A stretch of DNA of 64,000 nt, from the NCBI RefSeq assembly GCF_001428105.1, contig NZ_LMSJ01000002.1, positions 65,163-129,162 of the forward strand, read 5' to 3'. Shown one piece after another: positions 7,601 to 16,193 of this stretch. The number at the start of each line of letters is the position of its first letter. Within the stretch, counting starts at the first letter, position 1. This stretch comes from Paenibacillus sp. Soil766 (GTDB lineage Bacteria; Bacillota; Bacilli; Paenibacillales; NBRC-103111). Position numbers and translations under genes: made by a program. The notes below the pieces were generated by a model, which worked only from the letters and a program-made list of their open reading frames with translations, was not told where the DNA came from and searched no databases.

Positions 7601-10046
7601 TGTGACCGATAACTCGGTGGCCTATTCGAAGATGAGCTTCAAGGATATCAGCTATATGGCATGGCTCCAGTTCAACGCTGCCAACGAAGTGGGCTTGCTC
7701 GGAAGGGTTGTGGATGACACTCACTACTATTCGATGGCCTACGACAATACAAGGAAGAAGATCGCCATCAAGAAGCGCAACGGCGATACCGTGACGACAC
7801 TTGCGGAAGCGACGTATGCCCTGGATGCCAATCGTTCTTACCGCTTCGAGGTTGATATGAGCGGAGGCAATCTGAAGCTGTCAATCAACGGCAATCTCCT
7901 GCTTAATGCAACCGATACCGAGTATGCGCAGGGCGGAATCGGATTCATGGGACGGCAAAGCGACGCGTACTTCGACGCGGTGGTGGTGAAGAATCTGGCG
8001 CCTACGCCGCCGGAGCTTCAGTCCATTGTCATAGGAGATGGTGAGCTCACGCTGAACTACTCCAAAATCCTGGATGCTGTAAGCTACAACATTCATTACG
8101 GATCCGAGCCCGGACACTATACACAGGTCTTGAACACCAGACGCCCTCTAACAACGACTGTTCCGGATCTCGTCAACGGTACGAAGTACTATTTTGCAAT
8201 CTCTTCTGTCACCCCGGACGGAGAGAGTGGACTATCCAATGAGATGTCGTTAACGCCTTTGAAAAATACAACGGTGCAGCCTACAGTGCTAGGAATTACA
8301 CCGTCAGGTAATCGCCTGGTTGTAAATTTCACCACGGCTCCAGTTAATACAAGCTACATCATTCAATATGGACTGTCCTCAGGGGTATATACTTCCAAGA
8401 TAGAGGGAGTGACGTCCTCTGGCTACGAGGTGCCGATTACTTTTTCAGAGGAGCCTTATTACTTCACGGTAACGGCGGTGAATGAGACGGGCAAAAGCCA
8501 GCCATCCAACGAAGCAAGTGGTCAAGCGAGTGCCGCTTCATTATACATGGATAACTTCGACGCAGGGTATGGAGGGAATTGGGCTGTCAAGACAGGATTC
8601 AGCTGGTTGAATACGGGGCAAATCCGGTCCATTAACTCTGGACTCAGCCGAACATACCTGGCCGCAGGATTCCATTGGCGAGATTACTCCGTTTCGGCAA
8701 AGGCCAAATACACGGGTACCTCGCTGGAGCAAATATTTGTCACGGGCAGGGTTACCGATATTAATAATTATTATTACGCCGGTTATTACACAGGCGAGTA
8801 CGTGATATATTCCAAGGTAGGTGGAACACTCACCAAGTTGGCATCCGTCCCTGCGGGAGTCATTAAGACTGGTGATGAGATACTTTTGCGCGCTGAATTC
8901 ACAGGTACTCGGATCAGGCTCTACGTGAACGGCAATTTTATGGTGGAGGCAATTAATTCGAGCCTGTCGGAAGGAACGGCCGGCTTAATGACCAATCGTA
9001 CGGAGGTTGCGTTCGACGAAATGGTCGTATCCGCAATATATCCGATCTCGGCATCCTTGAATCCCGCTGCGACAGACGGACTTAACGGTTGGTATACGGT
9101 ACCGGTTAACGTAACGATATCGACCTATGGCAGCGCAGAATACAATGTAAACAGCGGGAATTGGATCACTTACACGGGCTTCATTCCAGCCTTCGAAGAA
9201 GGGGTTTATACGGTCGGTTATCGCATCGCTGGTCAGGCGGTCAATGCCGAGCAAACTCAAACTATCACATTCAAGGTAGATAAAACGGCGCCTATTACAA
9301 ACGCGACTGTTAATCCTGGAACGCAAAACGGCAGTAACGGTTGGAAAGTACTTCCGGCGACAGTCACCTTAAGCACGTATGACAATCTCTCGGGTGTTGC
9401 CAAGACGGAGTACAGTCTTGACGGCGGGAGCACATGGCAAAGCTACACGGATCCGGTCACATTTAACGAAGACGGCAAGTATACGATGAGCTACCGTACG
9501 ATGGACAACGCCGGCAATGTTGAAGCGGTAAATACTATCGGATTCAATTTGGATTTGACTGCACCGACGATTACCGTATCCGGTGTGACGTATGGAACGT
9601 TCAACGATTCCATGAATATTACGCCGATCCTTACGCTTAGTGATAACTTGTCCGGCGTGGACAACAGCAAAACGACGGTCACCTTAAGTACGTATGGCGT
9701 TCAACAACCCATGCAGCAAGGAGCTACCGTTTCGTTATATACGCTGCCGCTTGGTTCACACACCTTTATTGTAACGGCATGTGACTTGGCGGGGAATATG
9801 AGCACACAAACCGTCCTGTTCCAGACAACAACTAGCATTCAATCTATACAAGATTTGGTCACACGCTTTAAGAGTATGGGATGGATCGATAACGCAGGAA
9901 TCGCAACAAGCCTGCAAAGCAAATTGGCGGAGAATAATTTGGCTGCCTTAGTGAATTTTGTGAAAGCCCAAAGCGGAAAACACATTGCAAGCCAAGCCGC
10001 TAGCTACTTGCTCAGAGATGCCCAATATTTGTTAAGCGGGAATTAA
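4662..10046 (+). CDS. Large secreted multidomain polysaccharide-active protein with C-terminal FIMAH domain
   Basis: 1794 residues, exported by a signal peptide (about 1-35, ending AEAA). Apparent order: a DNRLRE/CBM96-like beta domain (about 36-230), three SwmB-like repeats sharing LKAAVT and VRVAAGALKD-type segments (about 232-545), a helix-rich region (about 546-920) that is the likely catalytic core, a concanavalin-like domain (about 930-1115), two FN3 domains, a second concanavalin-like domain (about 1296-1450), two OmpL47-type repeats, an Ig-like domain, and a FIMAH domain (about 1728-1794). The helical core contains TNSWPHTAPNYMEPLFG (about 693) and resembles alpha/alpha-toroid polysaccharide lyases in layout, but I could not assign a CAZy family. 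The start is GTG 4662 behind AAGGGGATGA. It probably feeds the importer upstream. Confidence 0.8.
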   Translation: MYQKWKRIISVFLVAVMMLGLAPLEFLGQSKAEAAVPLEVNRTLYPTEDTYIDGGVPTLPAGETQDSMQAKSFGGSSVIGLYGYNDTFSVTNELNHRIGIMKFDLSQLGDYDKAVLRMYCTTNCTTTSDRFVSVYKILSDSWNENTLNWDNRIDFPLGTTSAYLNSILLTKTWVGNGAGWYEWDLTDYIKSQQQTDGIASIALRSQNQKVYFASSNTTTVANRPYLFITTDRNAPVSTGAAVSGENAVIGLHYDEPVLNNLANASALKAAVTMDVYGMGFQPLATNDSVTISGSDVTVALESRLAVPGAKIRVAAGALKDAMGNATAETTIALQYDAAAPVLSSSEIGNLNKLVTLEFDEDVINSLADAAALKAAVTISKADGSYVPLAAGDTVTLSARQLVLTLGQAIPDGTNIRIAAGTLKDAAGNRSELVNAIIHLDFEPPVYQGASLYAVNKRVSLRFNESLAAATTNLKAAVTIDRNGNGYVPLGTSDRAQLSNNSLILDLQQEVTGQVRVKVAAGALKDQFNNVRTGVTETELLSSRLPEYNYPGFHTDVVEKALTLNMKTLADRGVLNAEYRKFTVLATELARGDRSPDIVQAFTGAVRKMVTEYDYVPDVFGGLDARSNIYLTYGLALVWTHQDIMNLFTESEKSKLVTFLKAELVSSAYVLSGKGPYKPRSSGASRPEMDGGTNSWPHTAPNYMEPLFGVMFSAQMILGLAQSDDWLRTYNHNNFISELDAQGLTRIHDAFVKTAATDINLVVRNASWYYTNSDGKTVTMKQLLEDPIQVFSVMEQFNFVHPAEEGYYMGQLGMSKEFHSSDSGGNRESSVYSRLGIDPALLNRSLFEYYGYLDNTSYPEAKELIEQRQQVGLDDYYTKMVNGFFTVSSTSAKMYYADNDLMTDFTVAHGLVDLPAWNDTFNYDLAATDPALSLESKWNVRGGSWAPQYKTIVPYNIKKSANTKQPTGLTDPSERVLKLSGVTDNSVAYSKMSFKDISYMAWLQFNAANEVGLLGRVVDDTHYYSMAYDNTRKKIAIKKRNGDTVTTLAEATYALDANRSYRFEVDMSGGNLKLSINGNLLLNATDTEYAQGGIGFMGRQSDAYFDAVVVKNLAPTPPELQSIVIGDGELTLNYSKILDAVSYNIHYGSEPGHYTQVLNTRRPLTTTVPDLVNGTKYYFAISSVTPDGESGLSNEMSLTPLKNTTVQPTVLGITPSGNRLVVNFTTAPVNTSYIIQYGLSSGVYTSKIEGVTSSGYEVPITFSEEPYYFTVTAVNETGKSQPSNEASGQASAASLYMDNFDAGYGGNWAVKTGFSWLNTGQIRSINSGLSRTYLAAGFHWRDYSVSAKAKYTGTSLEQIFVTGRVTDINNYYYAGYYTGEYVIYSKVGGTLTKLASVPAGVIKTGDEILLRAEFTGTRIRLYVNGNFMVEAINSSLSEGTAGLMTNRTEVAFDEMVVSAIYPISASLNPAATDGLNGWYTVPVNVTISTYGSAEYNVNSGNWITYTGFIPAFEEGVYTVGYRIAGQAVNAEQTQTITFKVDKTAPITNATVNPGTQNGSNGWKVLPATVTLSTYDNLSGVAKTEYSLDGGSTWQSYTDPVTFNEDGKYTMSYRTMDNAGNVEAVNTIGFNLDLTAPTITVSGVTYGTFNDSMNITPILTLSDNLSGVDNSKTTVTLSTYGVQQPMQQGATVSLYTLPLGSHTFIVTACDLAGNMSTQTVLFQTTTSIQSIQDLVTRFKSMGWIDNAGIATSLQSKLAENNLAALVNFVKAQSGKHIASQAASYLLRDAQYLLSGN

Positions 10047-10150
10047 TAAGTTCAGTGGGCAACATGCTATTCACAAAAGTGCGTTAATCGCAGGCAATAT
10101 ATGATGTAGGTATGATTAAGTGTCCCGTTTTTGTTGGATATTTTAAAAAG

Positions 10151-10198
10151 AAATACAGGGAGGCTGTCCTTAATTGCTATGGGCAGCCTCCTTGTATT
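10151..10198 (-). terminator. Terminator of the lysR gene
   Basis: AATACAGGGAGGCTG (10152-10166) pairs with CAGCCTCCTTGTATT (10184-10198), a 15-base stem with one central wobble or mismatch. Read on the minus strand it directly abuts the lysR stop and is followed by a T-rich run (TTTCTTTTTAAAA). It also lies about 100 bases downstream of the plus-strand enzyme gene and may serve both. Confidence 0.75.
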
Positions 10199-11097
10199 CA
10201 TATCATGTTCCGCTGTAGCCATACCCATTCTCTTATAAACTGGATCCATCCTCTCGCCGCATGGGAAAGGTAATGCTGTTTACTCCATATGATAGCAAGA
10301 TCCCAACTGATATGAGGAACCGTCTTCGGAATGACTTTGACAGATTCGGTATGTATTCTTCCTGAAACTGTCTCCGGCAGCAAAGCGATGCCTAATCCGA
10401 CCCCTACCATTTCACTAATTAGATCCCATTGAGAACTTTCATAAGAAATAATAGGCTCGAACCCTTCTCGAATGCACGCCTCTCGAACTCTGTCGTTAAG
10501 TGAGAACCCCTCCTTGAACAAAATAAATGATTCGTTACGTAACTCAGATAAATGAACAATTTCTTGATTGGCGAGAGCGTGATTCGAATTCACAATTAAC
10601 GAAAGTTTGCGTTCAACCAGAGGAATGAAATCAAATTGACTTTCGTCTACAGGAAGTACGACCACTCCCAAATCAATTTTTGCATCGCGTAAAAGTTGTT
10701 CAACTATTTTTCCCCCTTCCTCAATCAGGTGAAGATGAATGCCAGGGTATAGGTCTCGAAACTTTGCAATAATATGCGGAAAGAAGCTAACACCAATTAC
10801 AGGAGGGAGCCCTAACGATAATTTTCCCTTCTTTAAAAGCTTTCCGTCATTCAGGGATACTTGGAGGTCATCAGCCATCGATAATGTTAAATGGGCAAAT
10901 TTTAGAAAAATGTCACCGTCATCTGTCAATTGAATATGCCTTGTTGAGCGGTTAAACAATATAACCCCTAATTCGTCTTCAAGGTTCTTGATAATCTTAC
11001 TTAAAGTGGGCTGTGTAATATGCAGGGTCTGAGCCGCTTTTGAAATACTGGCGTGCCGCACCACTTCAATAAAATAGCTCAAGTGTTGAAAATCCAT
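10198..11097 (-). CDS. LysR-family transcriptional regulator
   Basis: 299 residues. The N-terminal winged helix-turn-helix is complete (MDFQHLSYFIEVVRHASISK, then QTLHITQPTLSKIIKNLE, residues about 1-60). It is followed by the LysR substrate domain with the typical GLPPVIG, PGIHLHLIEEGG and GLGIALLPE segments. The gene is divergent from the thiolase/CoA-transferase operon with a 143-base gap holding an ATTC-N7-GAAT dyad, so it most likely activates or represses that operon in response to an operon metabolite. The effector is unknown. CidR/CitR-like regulators are the closest type I recognise. Confidence 0.92.
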   Translation of the reverse strand: MDFQHLSYFIEVVRHASISKAAQTLHITQPTLSKIIKNLEDELGVILFNRSTRHIQLTDDGDIFLKFAHLTLSMADDLQVSLNDGKLLKKGKLSLGLPPVIGVSFFPHIIAKFRDLYPGIHLHLIEEGGKIVEQLLRDAKIDLGVVVLPVDESQFDFIPLVERKLSLIVNSNHALANQEIVHLSELRNESFILFKEGFSLNDRVREACIREGFEPIISYESSQWDLISEMVGVGLGIALLPETVSGRIHTESVKVIPKTVPHISWDLAIIWSKQHYLSHAARGWIQFIREWVWLQRNMI

Positions 11098-11116
11098 CCT
11101 TAATCTTCTCCTATAT

Positions 11117-11131
11117 ATTCGATTTTGGAAT
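11117..11131. promoter_or_regulatory. Candidate LysR binding dyad ATTC-N7-GAAT
   Basis: ATTC (11117-11120), seven bases, then GAAT (11128-11131). This has the T-N11-A geometry typical of LysR regulators and sits 20 bases upstream of the lysR start codon and just upstream of the -35 of the divergent operon, where an activator would sit. Confidence 0.5.
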
Positions 11132-11153
11132 AAATCTCATTCATTTTTATAAT

Positions 11154-11199
11154 TTTACACATAAATTGTTGAGCTGTACACTTTAATGTAAGCGTTACA
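11154..11199 (+). promoter_or_regulatory. Promoter with overlapping cre site for the ketone-body operon
   Basis: TTTACA (11154-11159) and TACACT (11177-11182) are separated by 17 bases, a plausible sigma-A promoter. Directly downstream, TGTAAGCGTTACA (11187-11199) is a full match to the CcpA cre consensus TGWAANCGNTNWCA apart from one base of length. Its position over the expected start site predicts glucose repression of the operon. The ribosome site AAGGAG lies at 11224-11229. Confidence 0.65.
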
Positions 11200-11240
11200 T
11201 CTATTCGTTGTAATTACTATTTCAAGGAGATGACCATCAT

Positions 11241-12455
11241 ATGTATGAAACCGAGGTTGCAATTGTAAGTGCAGCCCGAACACCGATAGGGAAATTTAAT
11301 GGTGTATTCAAGGAATTTTCAGCCATTCAACTTGGGGCAGCTGCCATTCAAGAAGTAATGCGACGTGCGAACATAGAGGCTTCTTTGGTTCAAGAAGTGC
11401 TGATGGGCAATGTCCTGCAGGCGGGCCTTGGCCAGAATCCGGCAAGACAGGCATCTCTATTGGCAGGGTTGTCCACCGAGATACCCGCTACAACGATCAA
11501 TCAAGTATGCGGTTCCGGGCTAAAGGCCATTCAATTGGCGTATCAATCCATCCGAAGCGGCGAGTACGATTTCATCGTAGCTGGCGGAATGGAGAATATG
11601 AGTCAAGCGCCGTATTTGCTCAAAGGAGCACGGACTGGATACGGTATGGGTGAGCAAGTTCTGGTTGATAGTATGATAAAAGACGGCTTATGGTGCGCGG
11701 AGAATGATTATCATATGGGAATTACAGCTGAAAATCTGTGTAATCAATACGATTTGGCGCGAGAAGAGCTGGACCGCTATTCCCTCGGAAGCCAAAGAAA
11801 AGCCGCAGCAGCTGTTGTAGAGGGAAGATTTAAAGACGAAATTGTGCCAGTACACGTGCCAGGGAGAAAAGGAAGTATCATAACCACAGACAGCGATGAA
11901 TATTTGCGACAGGACACAACCATGGAAGGACTATCTGCACTGCGCCCAGCATTTATGAAGGACGGGAATGTTACGGCCGGCAATTCTTCCGGCATTAACG
12001 ATGGAGCAGCTGCGTGTTTATTGATGAGCCATGCGAAGGCACAATCCCTTGGGATTCGTCCAATGGCTATTATTCGTTCAAGCTCGGTTGTAGGAGTAGA
12101 CCCTGCTATTATGGGAATCGGACCGATTCCAGCCACCGAACAAGCTTTGAGAAAAGCTGGATTGGCAATAAAAGATATAGATTTAATTGAAGCAAACGAG
12201 GCGTTCGCTGCGCAATCGCTCGTTTTTTCGAAACATTTTGAATTGAACGACGACAAACTTAACGTCAATGGCGGAGCCATTGCCCTTGGACATCCGATTG
12301 GTGCTAGTGGAGCAAGAATTGTAGTGACCCTTCTTTATGAGATGATGCGCAGAGAATCGAGATATGGATTAGCTACGCTGTGCGTCGGTGGCGGGCAAGG
12401 TATTTCCATTATTGTTGAGCGTTGCTTATATGAACAGGAGGGGGAGGTAAAATGA
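11241..12455 (+). CDS. Acetyl-CoA acetyltransferase (thiolase II)
   Basis: 404 residues. It reversibly cleaves acetoacetyl-CoA with CoA to two acetyl-CoA. The nucleophilic cysteine is in [14 protein letters not shown] (about residue 91), the active-site histidine in [17 protein letters not shown] (about 355), and the acid/base cysteine in [14 protein letters not shown] near the C terminus. All three catalytic residues are present and the length is normal for thiolase. The start ATG follows CAAGGAGATGA. It is first in an operon with ScoA, ScoB and a 3-hydroxybutyrate dehydrogenase, and its stop overlaps the next start by four bases, indicating translational coupling. Degradative use (ketone-body catabolism) is favoured by this context over biosynthesis. 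Confidence 0.95.
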   Translation: MYETEVAIVSAARTPIGKFNGVFKEFSAIQLGAAAIQEVMRRANIEASLVQEVLMGNVLQAGLGQNPARQASLLAGLSTEIPATTINQVCGSGLKAIQLAYQSIRSGEYDFIVAGGMENMSQAPYLLKGARTGYGMGEQVLVDSMIKDGLWCAENDYHMGITAENLCNQYDLAREELDRYSLGSQRKAAAAVVEGRFKDEIVPVHVPGRKGSIITTDSDEYLRQDTTMEGLSALRPAFMKDGNVTAGNSSGINDGAAACLLMSHAKAQSLGIRPMAIIRSSSVVGVDPAIMGIGPIPATEQALRKAGLAIKDIDLIEANEAFAAQSLVFSKHFELNDDKLNVNGGAIALGHPIGASGARIVVTLLYEMMRRESRYGLATLCVGGGQGISIIVERCLYEQEGEVK

Positions 12456-13147
12456 AAAGCATATTAACATCGTTTGCAGATGCGGTTGCGGAAATAAAAG
12501 ACGGGGACTCTCTCATGGTTGGCGGCTTCGGACTGGTTGGTATTCCTGAAAATCTGATCATGGCCCTTGCAGAAAGCGGGAAGCGGAATTTAACGATCAT
12601 TTCCAACAACTGCGGTGTCGATGATTGGGGACTGGGGCTTCTGCTGCGTAATAAACAGATTAAGAAAATTATTGCCTCTTATGTCGGCGAGAATAAAGAA
12701 TTCGAACGCCAACTCCTCTCGAGGGAAATCGAAACAGAGCTTCTGCCGCAGGGAACGCTGGCGGAAAAAATAAGAGCGGGAGGCGCTGGAATTCCTGCTT
12801 TCTATACCCCAGCAGGAGTGGGGACTCTTCTAGCGGAAGGTCGGGAAACTCGAGTTTTTAACGGCAAAACCTATATGATGGAAGAATCATTAACAGCCAA
12901 TTTCAGCTTAATTCGCGCAGCAGTTGCAGATAAGAATGGGAACTTGACATTCAACAAAACGGGAAGAAATTTCAATCCGATTATGGCTACAGCAGGACGC
13001 AAAACTATCGTGGAGACAGAGCAGTTGGTTGAAGTAGGGCAACTCGATCCTGAAAATATCCATACTCCGGGTATTTATGTGCAAAGCCTAATTGTCGGTC
13101 AGCAACAAAAAAGAATTGAAAAGATGACCCTCAGCACTGAGTTATAA
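12452..13147 (+). CDS. scoA: 3-oxoacid CoA-transferase subunit A
   Basis: 231 residues, alpha subunit of succinyl-CoA:3-ketoacid (acetoacetate) CoA-transferase. The characteristic [19 protein letters not shown] segment (CoA-transferase family I signature 1) is at residues about 19-38, and [14 protein letters not shown] is also typical. It pairs with subunit B 27 bases downstream. The ATG overlaps the thiolase stop (ATGA). It transfers CoA from succinyl-CoA to acetoacetate so that the thiolase can cleave the product. Confidence 0.95.
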   Translation: MKSILTSFADAVAEIKDGDSLMVGGFGLVGIPENLIMALAESGKRNLTIISNNCGVDDWGLGLLLRNKQIKKIIASYVGENKEFERQLLSREIETELLPQGTLAEKIRAGGAGIPAFYTPAGVGTLLAEGRETRVFNGKTYMMEESLTANFSLIRAAVADKNGNLTFNKTGRNFNPIMATAGRKTIVETEQLVEVGQLDPENIHTPGIYVQSLIVGQQQKRIEKMTLSTEL

Positions 13148-13174
13148 CATAATAACTGCAAAAGGAGAAAAACG

Positions 13175-13837
13175 ATGAAAGAATGGTCCGTTCGTGAAAG
13201 AATTGCCATCCGTGCAGAAAAGGAAATTGAAAGCGGGTTCTATGTAAATCTTGGTATAGGCATTCCCACGTTGGTAGCCAATTATATTCCTAGCATTAAA
13301 CAAGTCATGCTTCAATCCGAGAATGGGTTGCTTGGTATCGGGCCTTACCCTAAAAAAGACCAAGTCAACCCTGATCTGATCAATGCAGGCAAAGAAACTG
13401 TAACAGCAATTTCGGGAGCCTCTTATTTCGATAGCTCTGATTCATTTGCCATGATAAGAGGTGGGCATATCGATTTGGCCATTCTTGGCGGGATGGAAGT
13501 ATCGGAATCCGGAGACCTTGCCAATTGGATGATACCTGGCAAGATGATCAAAGGAATGGGTGGCGCCATGGACCTTGTTCATGGCGCGAGACGTATCGTC
13601 GTCATTATGGATCACGTGAATAAAGAAGGCAAACCGAAAATATTGAGCCACTGCAGTCTGCCTTTGACTGGCAAAGGGGTCGTTAATAGGATCATTACGG
13701 ATCGTGCGGTTATTGACGTTACCTCGCAGGGACTTATGCTGATGGAAGTGGCCAAAGGTTACACATGCGACGATATTCAAGCAATGACAGAACCATCGCT
13801 CCGCATGGCGGAAAACCTGGTGTTGAATGCTTATTAA
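13175..13837 (+). CDS. scoB: 3-oxoacid CoA-transferase subunit B
   Basis: 220 residues, beta subunit of the acetoacetate CoA-transferase. The catalytic glutamate lies in [12 protein letters not shown] (about residue 50), the family I signature 2, and [14 protein letters not shown] matches the family. A strong AAAGGAGAAAA ribosome site precedes the ATG. Together with ScoA it forms the usual heterotetramer. The 3' end contains the possible upstream ATG (13827) of the next gene, but that gene most likely starts after the scoB stop. Confidence 0.95.
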   Translation: MKEWSVRERIAIRAEKEIESGFYVNLGIGIPTLVANYIPSIKQVMLQSENGLLGIGPYPKKDQVNPDLINAGKETVTAISGASYFDSSDSFAMIRGGHIDLAILGGMEVSESGDLANWMIPGKMIKGMGGAMDLVHGARRIVVIMDHVNKEGKPKILSHCSLPLTGKGVVNRIITDRAVIDVTSQGLMLMEVAKGYTCDDIQAMTEPSLRMAENLVLNAY

Positions 13838-13853
13838 CAAGGAGGAGAAGTTA

Positions 13854-14630
13854 GTGGTGCAAGATCGGGTCGTTCTGATTACAGGCTCTGCCAGGGGAAT
13901 CGGCTTTGAAATCGGGAAACGTTTTGCCGAGTCGGGTGCTAAAGTCATATTAACGGATAAGGATCGCGCCGCTGTAGAACAATCTGCGGAGCATCTTCGT
14001 TTATTAGGATTGGATGTTCATGGCGTAAAATTGGATGTGACGTCGGAAGCGGAAATAGCTGAAACTATTCACCACATAGCGTCCGAGTGGGGGAGATTGG
14101 ACATACTGATCAATAATGCCGGTATGCAGCATGTATCTTACATTGAAGATTTTCCAACGGAAAAATTTGAGCAGATGATAAAAATTATGCTCACGGCCCC
14201 CTTTTCAATGATTAAGCTGGCTATTCCAATTATGAAAAGACAACGGTTCGGGAGAATCATTAACATTTCATCGATTAACGGATTAGTAGGCTTTGCAGGC
14301 AAATCGGCTTACAATAGCGCCAAGCATGGGGTCATCGGACTGACAAAAGCCGTTGCCCTTGAGACTGCCGCATACGGAATTACGGTTAACGCGCTTTGCC
14401 CCGGCTATGTGGATACGGACCTGGTAAGAAATCAATTGAAGGATGTAGCGGCTCTTCACAACACATCGTCTCAGATGGCGTTGGAGGAGATTATCCTGCC
14501 TTTGGTCCCACAACGCCGTCTGCTGGAGGTGAATGAAATAGCGGAATATGCCTTGTTCCTTTCCAGCGAGCATGCAAAAGGAGTGACAGGTCAAGCTATT
14601 GTCATTGATGGCGGATATACTGCACAATAG
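13854..14630 (+). CDS. 3-hydroxybutyrate dehydrogenase (short-chain dehydrogenase)
   Basis: About 258 residues, NAD-dependent oxidation of 3-hydroxybutyrate to acetoacetate. It has the SDR glycine motif TGSARGIG, the NNAGMQ motif, catalytic Ser in ISSINGL and the YNSAK catalytic Tyr/Lys. The segment VNALCPGYVDTDLVRNQL is characteristic of 3-hydroxybutyrate dehydrogenases. I choose GTG 13854 (or 13857) because AAGGAGGAG lies at 13839-13847; the in-frame ATG at 13827 overlaps scoB and has no ribosome site. The operon thus encodes the full route 3-hydroxybutyrate to acetoacetate to acetoacetyl-CoA to acetyl-CoA. Confidence 0.88.
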   Translation: MVQDRVVLITGSARGIGFEIGKRFAESGAKVILTDKDRAAVEQSAEHLRLLGLDVHGVKLDVTSEAEIAETIHHIASEWGRLDILINNAGMQHVSYIEDFPTEKFEQMIKIMLTAPFSMIKLAIPIMKRQRFGRIINISSINGLVGFAGKSAYNSAKHGVIGLTKAVALETAAYGITVNALCPGYVDTDLVRNQLKDVAALHNTSSQMALEEIILPLVPQRRLLEVNEIAEYALFLSSEHAKGVTGQAIVIDGGYTAQ

Positions 14631-14654
14631 CAGTTATTGAGGAGGAGAGTAAGA

Positions 14655-16193
14655 ATGGAAGATATACTAAAAGACGTCCATATAGAAGGGGGCACTGTTA
14701 CAAATGTTCAATTTGTGACTGATGGATGCTTTACCTTGCCGGATGGTAGAATCATAAGCGACTTACCTGCATTTTGCCGTGTTGTTGTCAATTTGAAGCC
14801 AACTCCCCAATCAGACATCAATATAGAGGTTTGGTTACCTCAAGAGATATGGAACGGAAAATTTCTCGGCACGGGCAACGGAGGGGGCGCCGGTTTCATC
14901 AATTATACGCCTCTTGCATTTGGAATACGGCGCGGTTATGCAACTGCTAACACAGACCTGGGCACGTCCCCTAATGCCAATACTTTAATTGGCCAGCCCG
15001 AACGATGGGCGGATTTCGGTCATCGCGCTACACATGAGATGACTGTGGCGGCGAAGGAAATCATTCAAGTATTTTATGAAAGATCAGCCTCATACTCATA
15101 CTTCATTGGATGCTCGACGGGCGGCCAACAAGCATTAATGGAAGCTCAACGTTATCCGTCTGATTATAACGGAATTATTGCTGGTGCTCCGGCTAACAAT
15201 CGCACACACCTGCATACCGGGTTTCTATGGAATTACAAAGCTATGAATCCAACGCCGGGGAGTACAATTTTAACGAAAGAACAAATAGATTTCATTACAC
15301 ACAAGGTGGTCAGGCAATATCAAGGAAAAGATGGCGGTGCTCCGGGCGATAACTTTTTAACGGATCCTAGAAAATGCAATTTCGATCCAGAGACGATTCC
15401 CAATTGTAACGGGGGAGATTACAACAATGGTCTTACAAGTGAGCAATTATCCGCACTGAAGCAAATTTATGCAGGACCAACCAATCCAAGAACGGGAGAA
15501 CGGATATACACGCCTCTTCCTTACGGAAGTGAGAACTGCGCCGGGGGCCTAGAGTTACAACAAGATCCCGAAAAGCTGCCGCAGTCGCTTTTATACATGT
15601 TCAAATGGGTGTTCGGCGCCGATTTTGATTACACAAGATTTGATTTTGACCGCGATCTGGATACATTGAATGAAATTTTAGCGCCGATTCTAAATGCTAA
15701 CAATCCCGATTTAAACGAGATGAAGAAATTCGGTGGGAAAATCTTGATGTATACAGGGTTGTCTGATCCGCTTGTGCCTTATCAAGATGCGCTCCATTAT
15801 TATGAACGGGTGATTCAAGATCAGGGGGGATTAGCCCAAACCCAAGAGTTTTTTCGGTTTTTCCTCGTGCCGGGGATGGGACACTGTGGTGGCGGTCCGG
15901 GGTTAAACGATATCGGTCTCGGTGTTTTTCAAAGCGTTGTTCAAGATAGCGAGTACGACGTTTTCACCGCGTTAGTTGAATGGGTCGAGCATGGAAAAGC
16001 ACCTGATAAAATCATCGGAACAGCGTTTAAAGATAGCTTTGCTCCGAACGGGATCAGCTTCCAGAGACCTATCTATCCATATCCTAAGCTCCCCGAATAT
16101 GTCAGTGGGGACCCGAATTTACCTTCTAGCTACCAAGGCGTTGATCATGAACGAGGCGGAGTTTTGACACCCGCTAAAAGATATCTTGTATAG
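14655..16193 (+). CDS. Tannase/feruloyl esterase family serine hydrolase
   Basis: 512 residues, alpha/beta hydrolase of the tannase family. The nucleophile motif GCSTGGQQALMEAQRYP (Ser about residue 154) and the histidine region MGHCGGGPG (about 408) form the family's CS-D-HC arrangement, in which two cysteines next to Ser and His make a disulfide. GAPANNRTH is also typical. The start is ATG 14655 behind GAGGAGGAGAG; the frame opens at 14637 inside that site. No clear signal peptide is seen, so it may act in the cytoplasm. It is last in the ketone-body operon (24 bases after the dehydrogenase), which hints that the ester it cleaves releases a substrate of that pathway. The substrate is unproven. 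A decayed copy of its tail is at 28474. Confidence 0.88.
   Translation: MEDILKDVHIEGGTVTNVQFVTDGCFTLPDGRIISDLPAFCRVVVNLKPTPQSDINIEVWLPQEIWNGKFLGTGNGGGAGFINYTPLAFGIRRGYATANTDLGTSPNANTLIGQPERWADFGHRATHEMTVAAKEIIQVFYERSASYSYFIGCSTGGQQALMEAQRYPSDYNGIIAGAPANNRTHLHTGFLWNYKAMNPTPGSTILTKEQIDFITHKVVRQYQGKDGGAPGDNFLTDPRKCNFDPETIPNCNGGDYNNGLTSEQLSALKQIYAGPTNPRTGERIYTPLPYGSENCAGGLELQQDPEKLPQSLLYMFKWVFGADFDYTRFDFDRDLDTLNEILAPILNANNPDLNEMKKFGGKILMYTGLSDPLVPYQDALHYYERVIQDQGGLAQTQEFFRFFLVPGMGHCGGGPGLNDIGLGVFQSVVQDSEYDVFTALVEWVEHGKAPDKIIGTAFKDSFAPNGISFQRPIYPYPKLPEYVSGDPNLPSSYQGVDHERGGVLTPAKRYLV

Noticed and set aside
13827-13853. ATG 13827 as start of the 3-hydroxybutyrate dehydrogenase
   Set aside because: It overlaps scoB without a ribosome site, while AAGGAGGAG at 13839 points to GTG 13854 or 13857.
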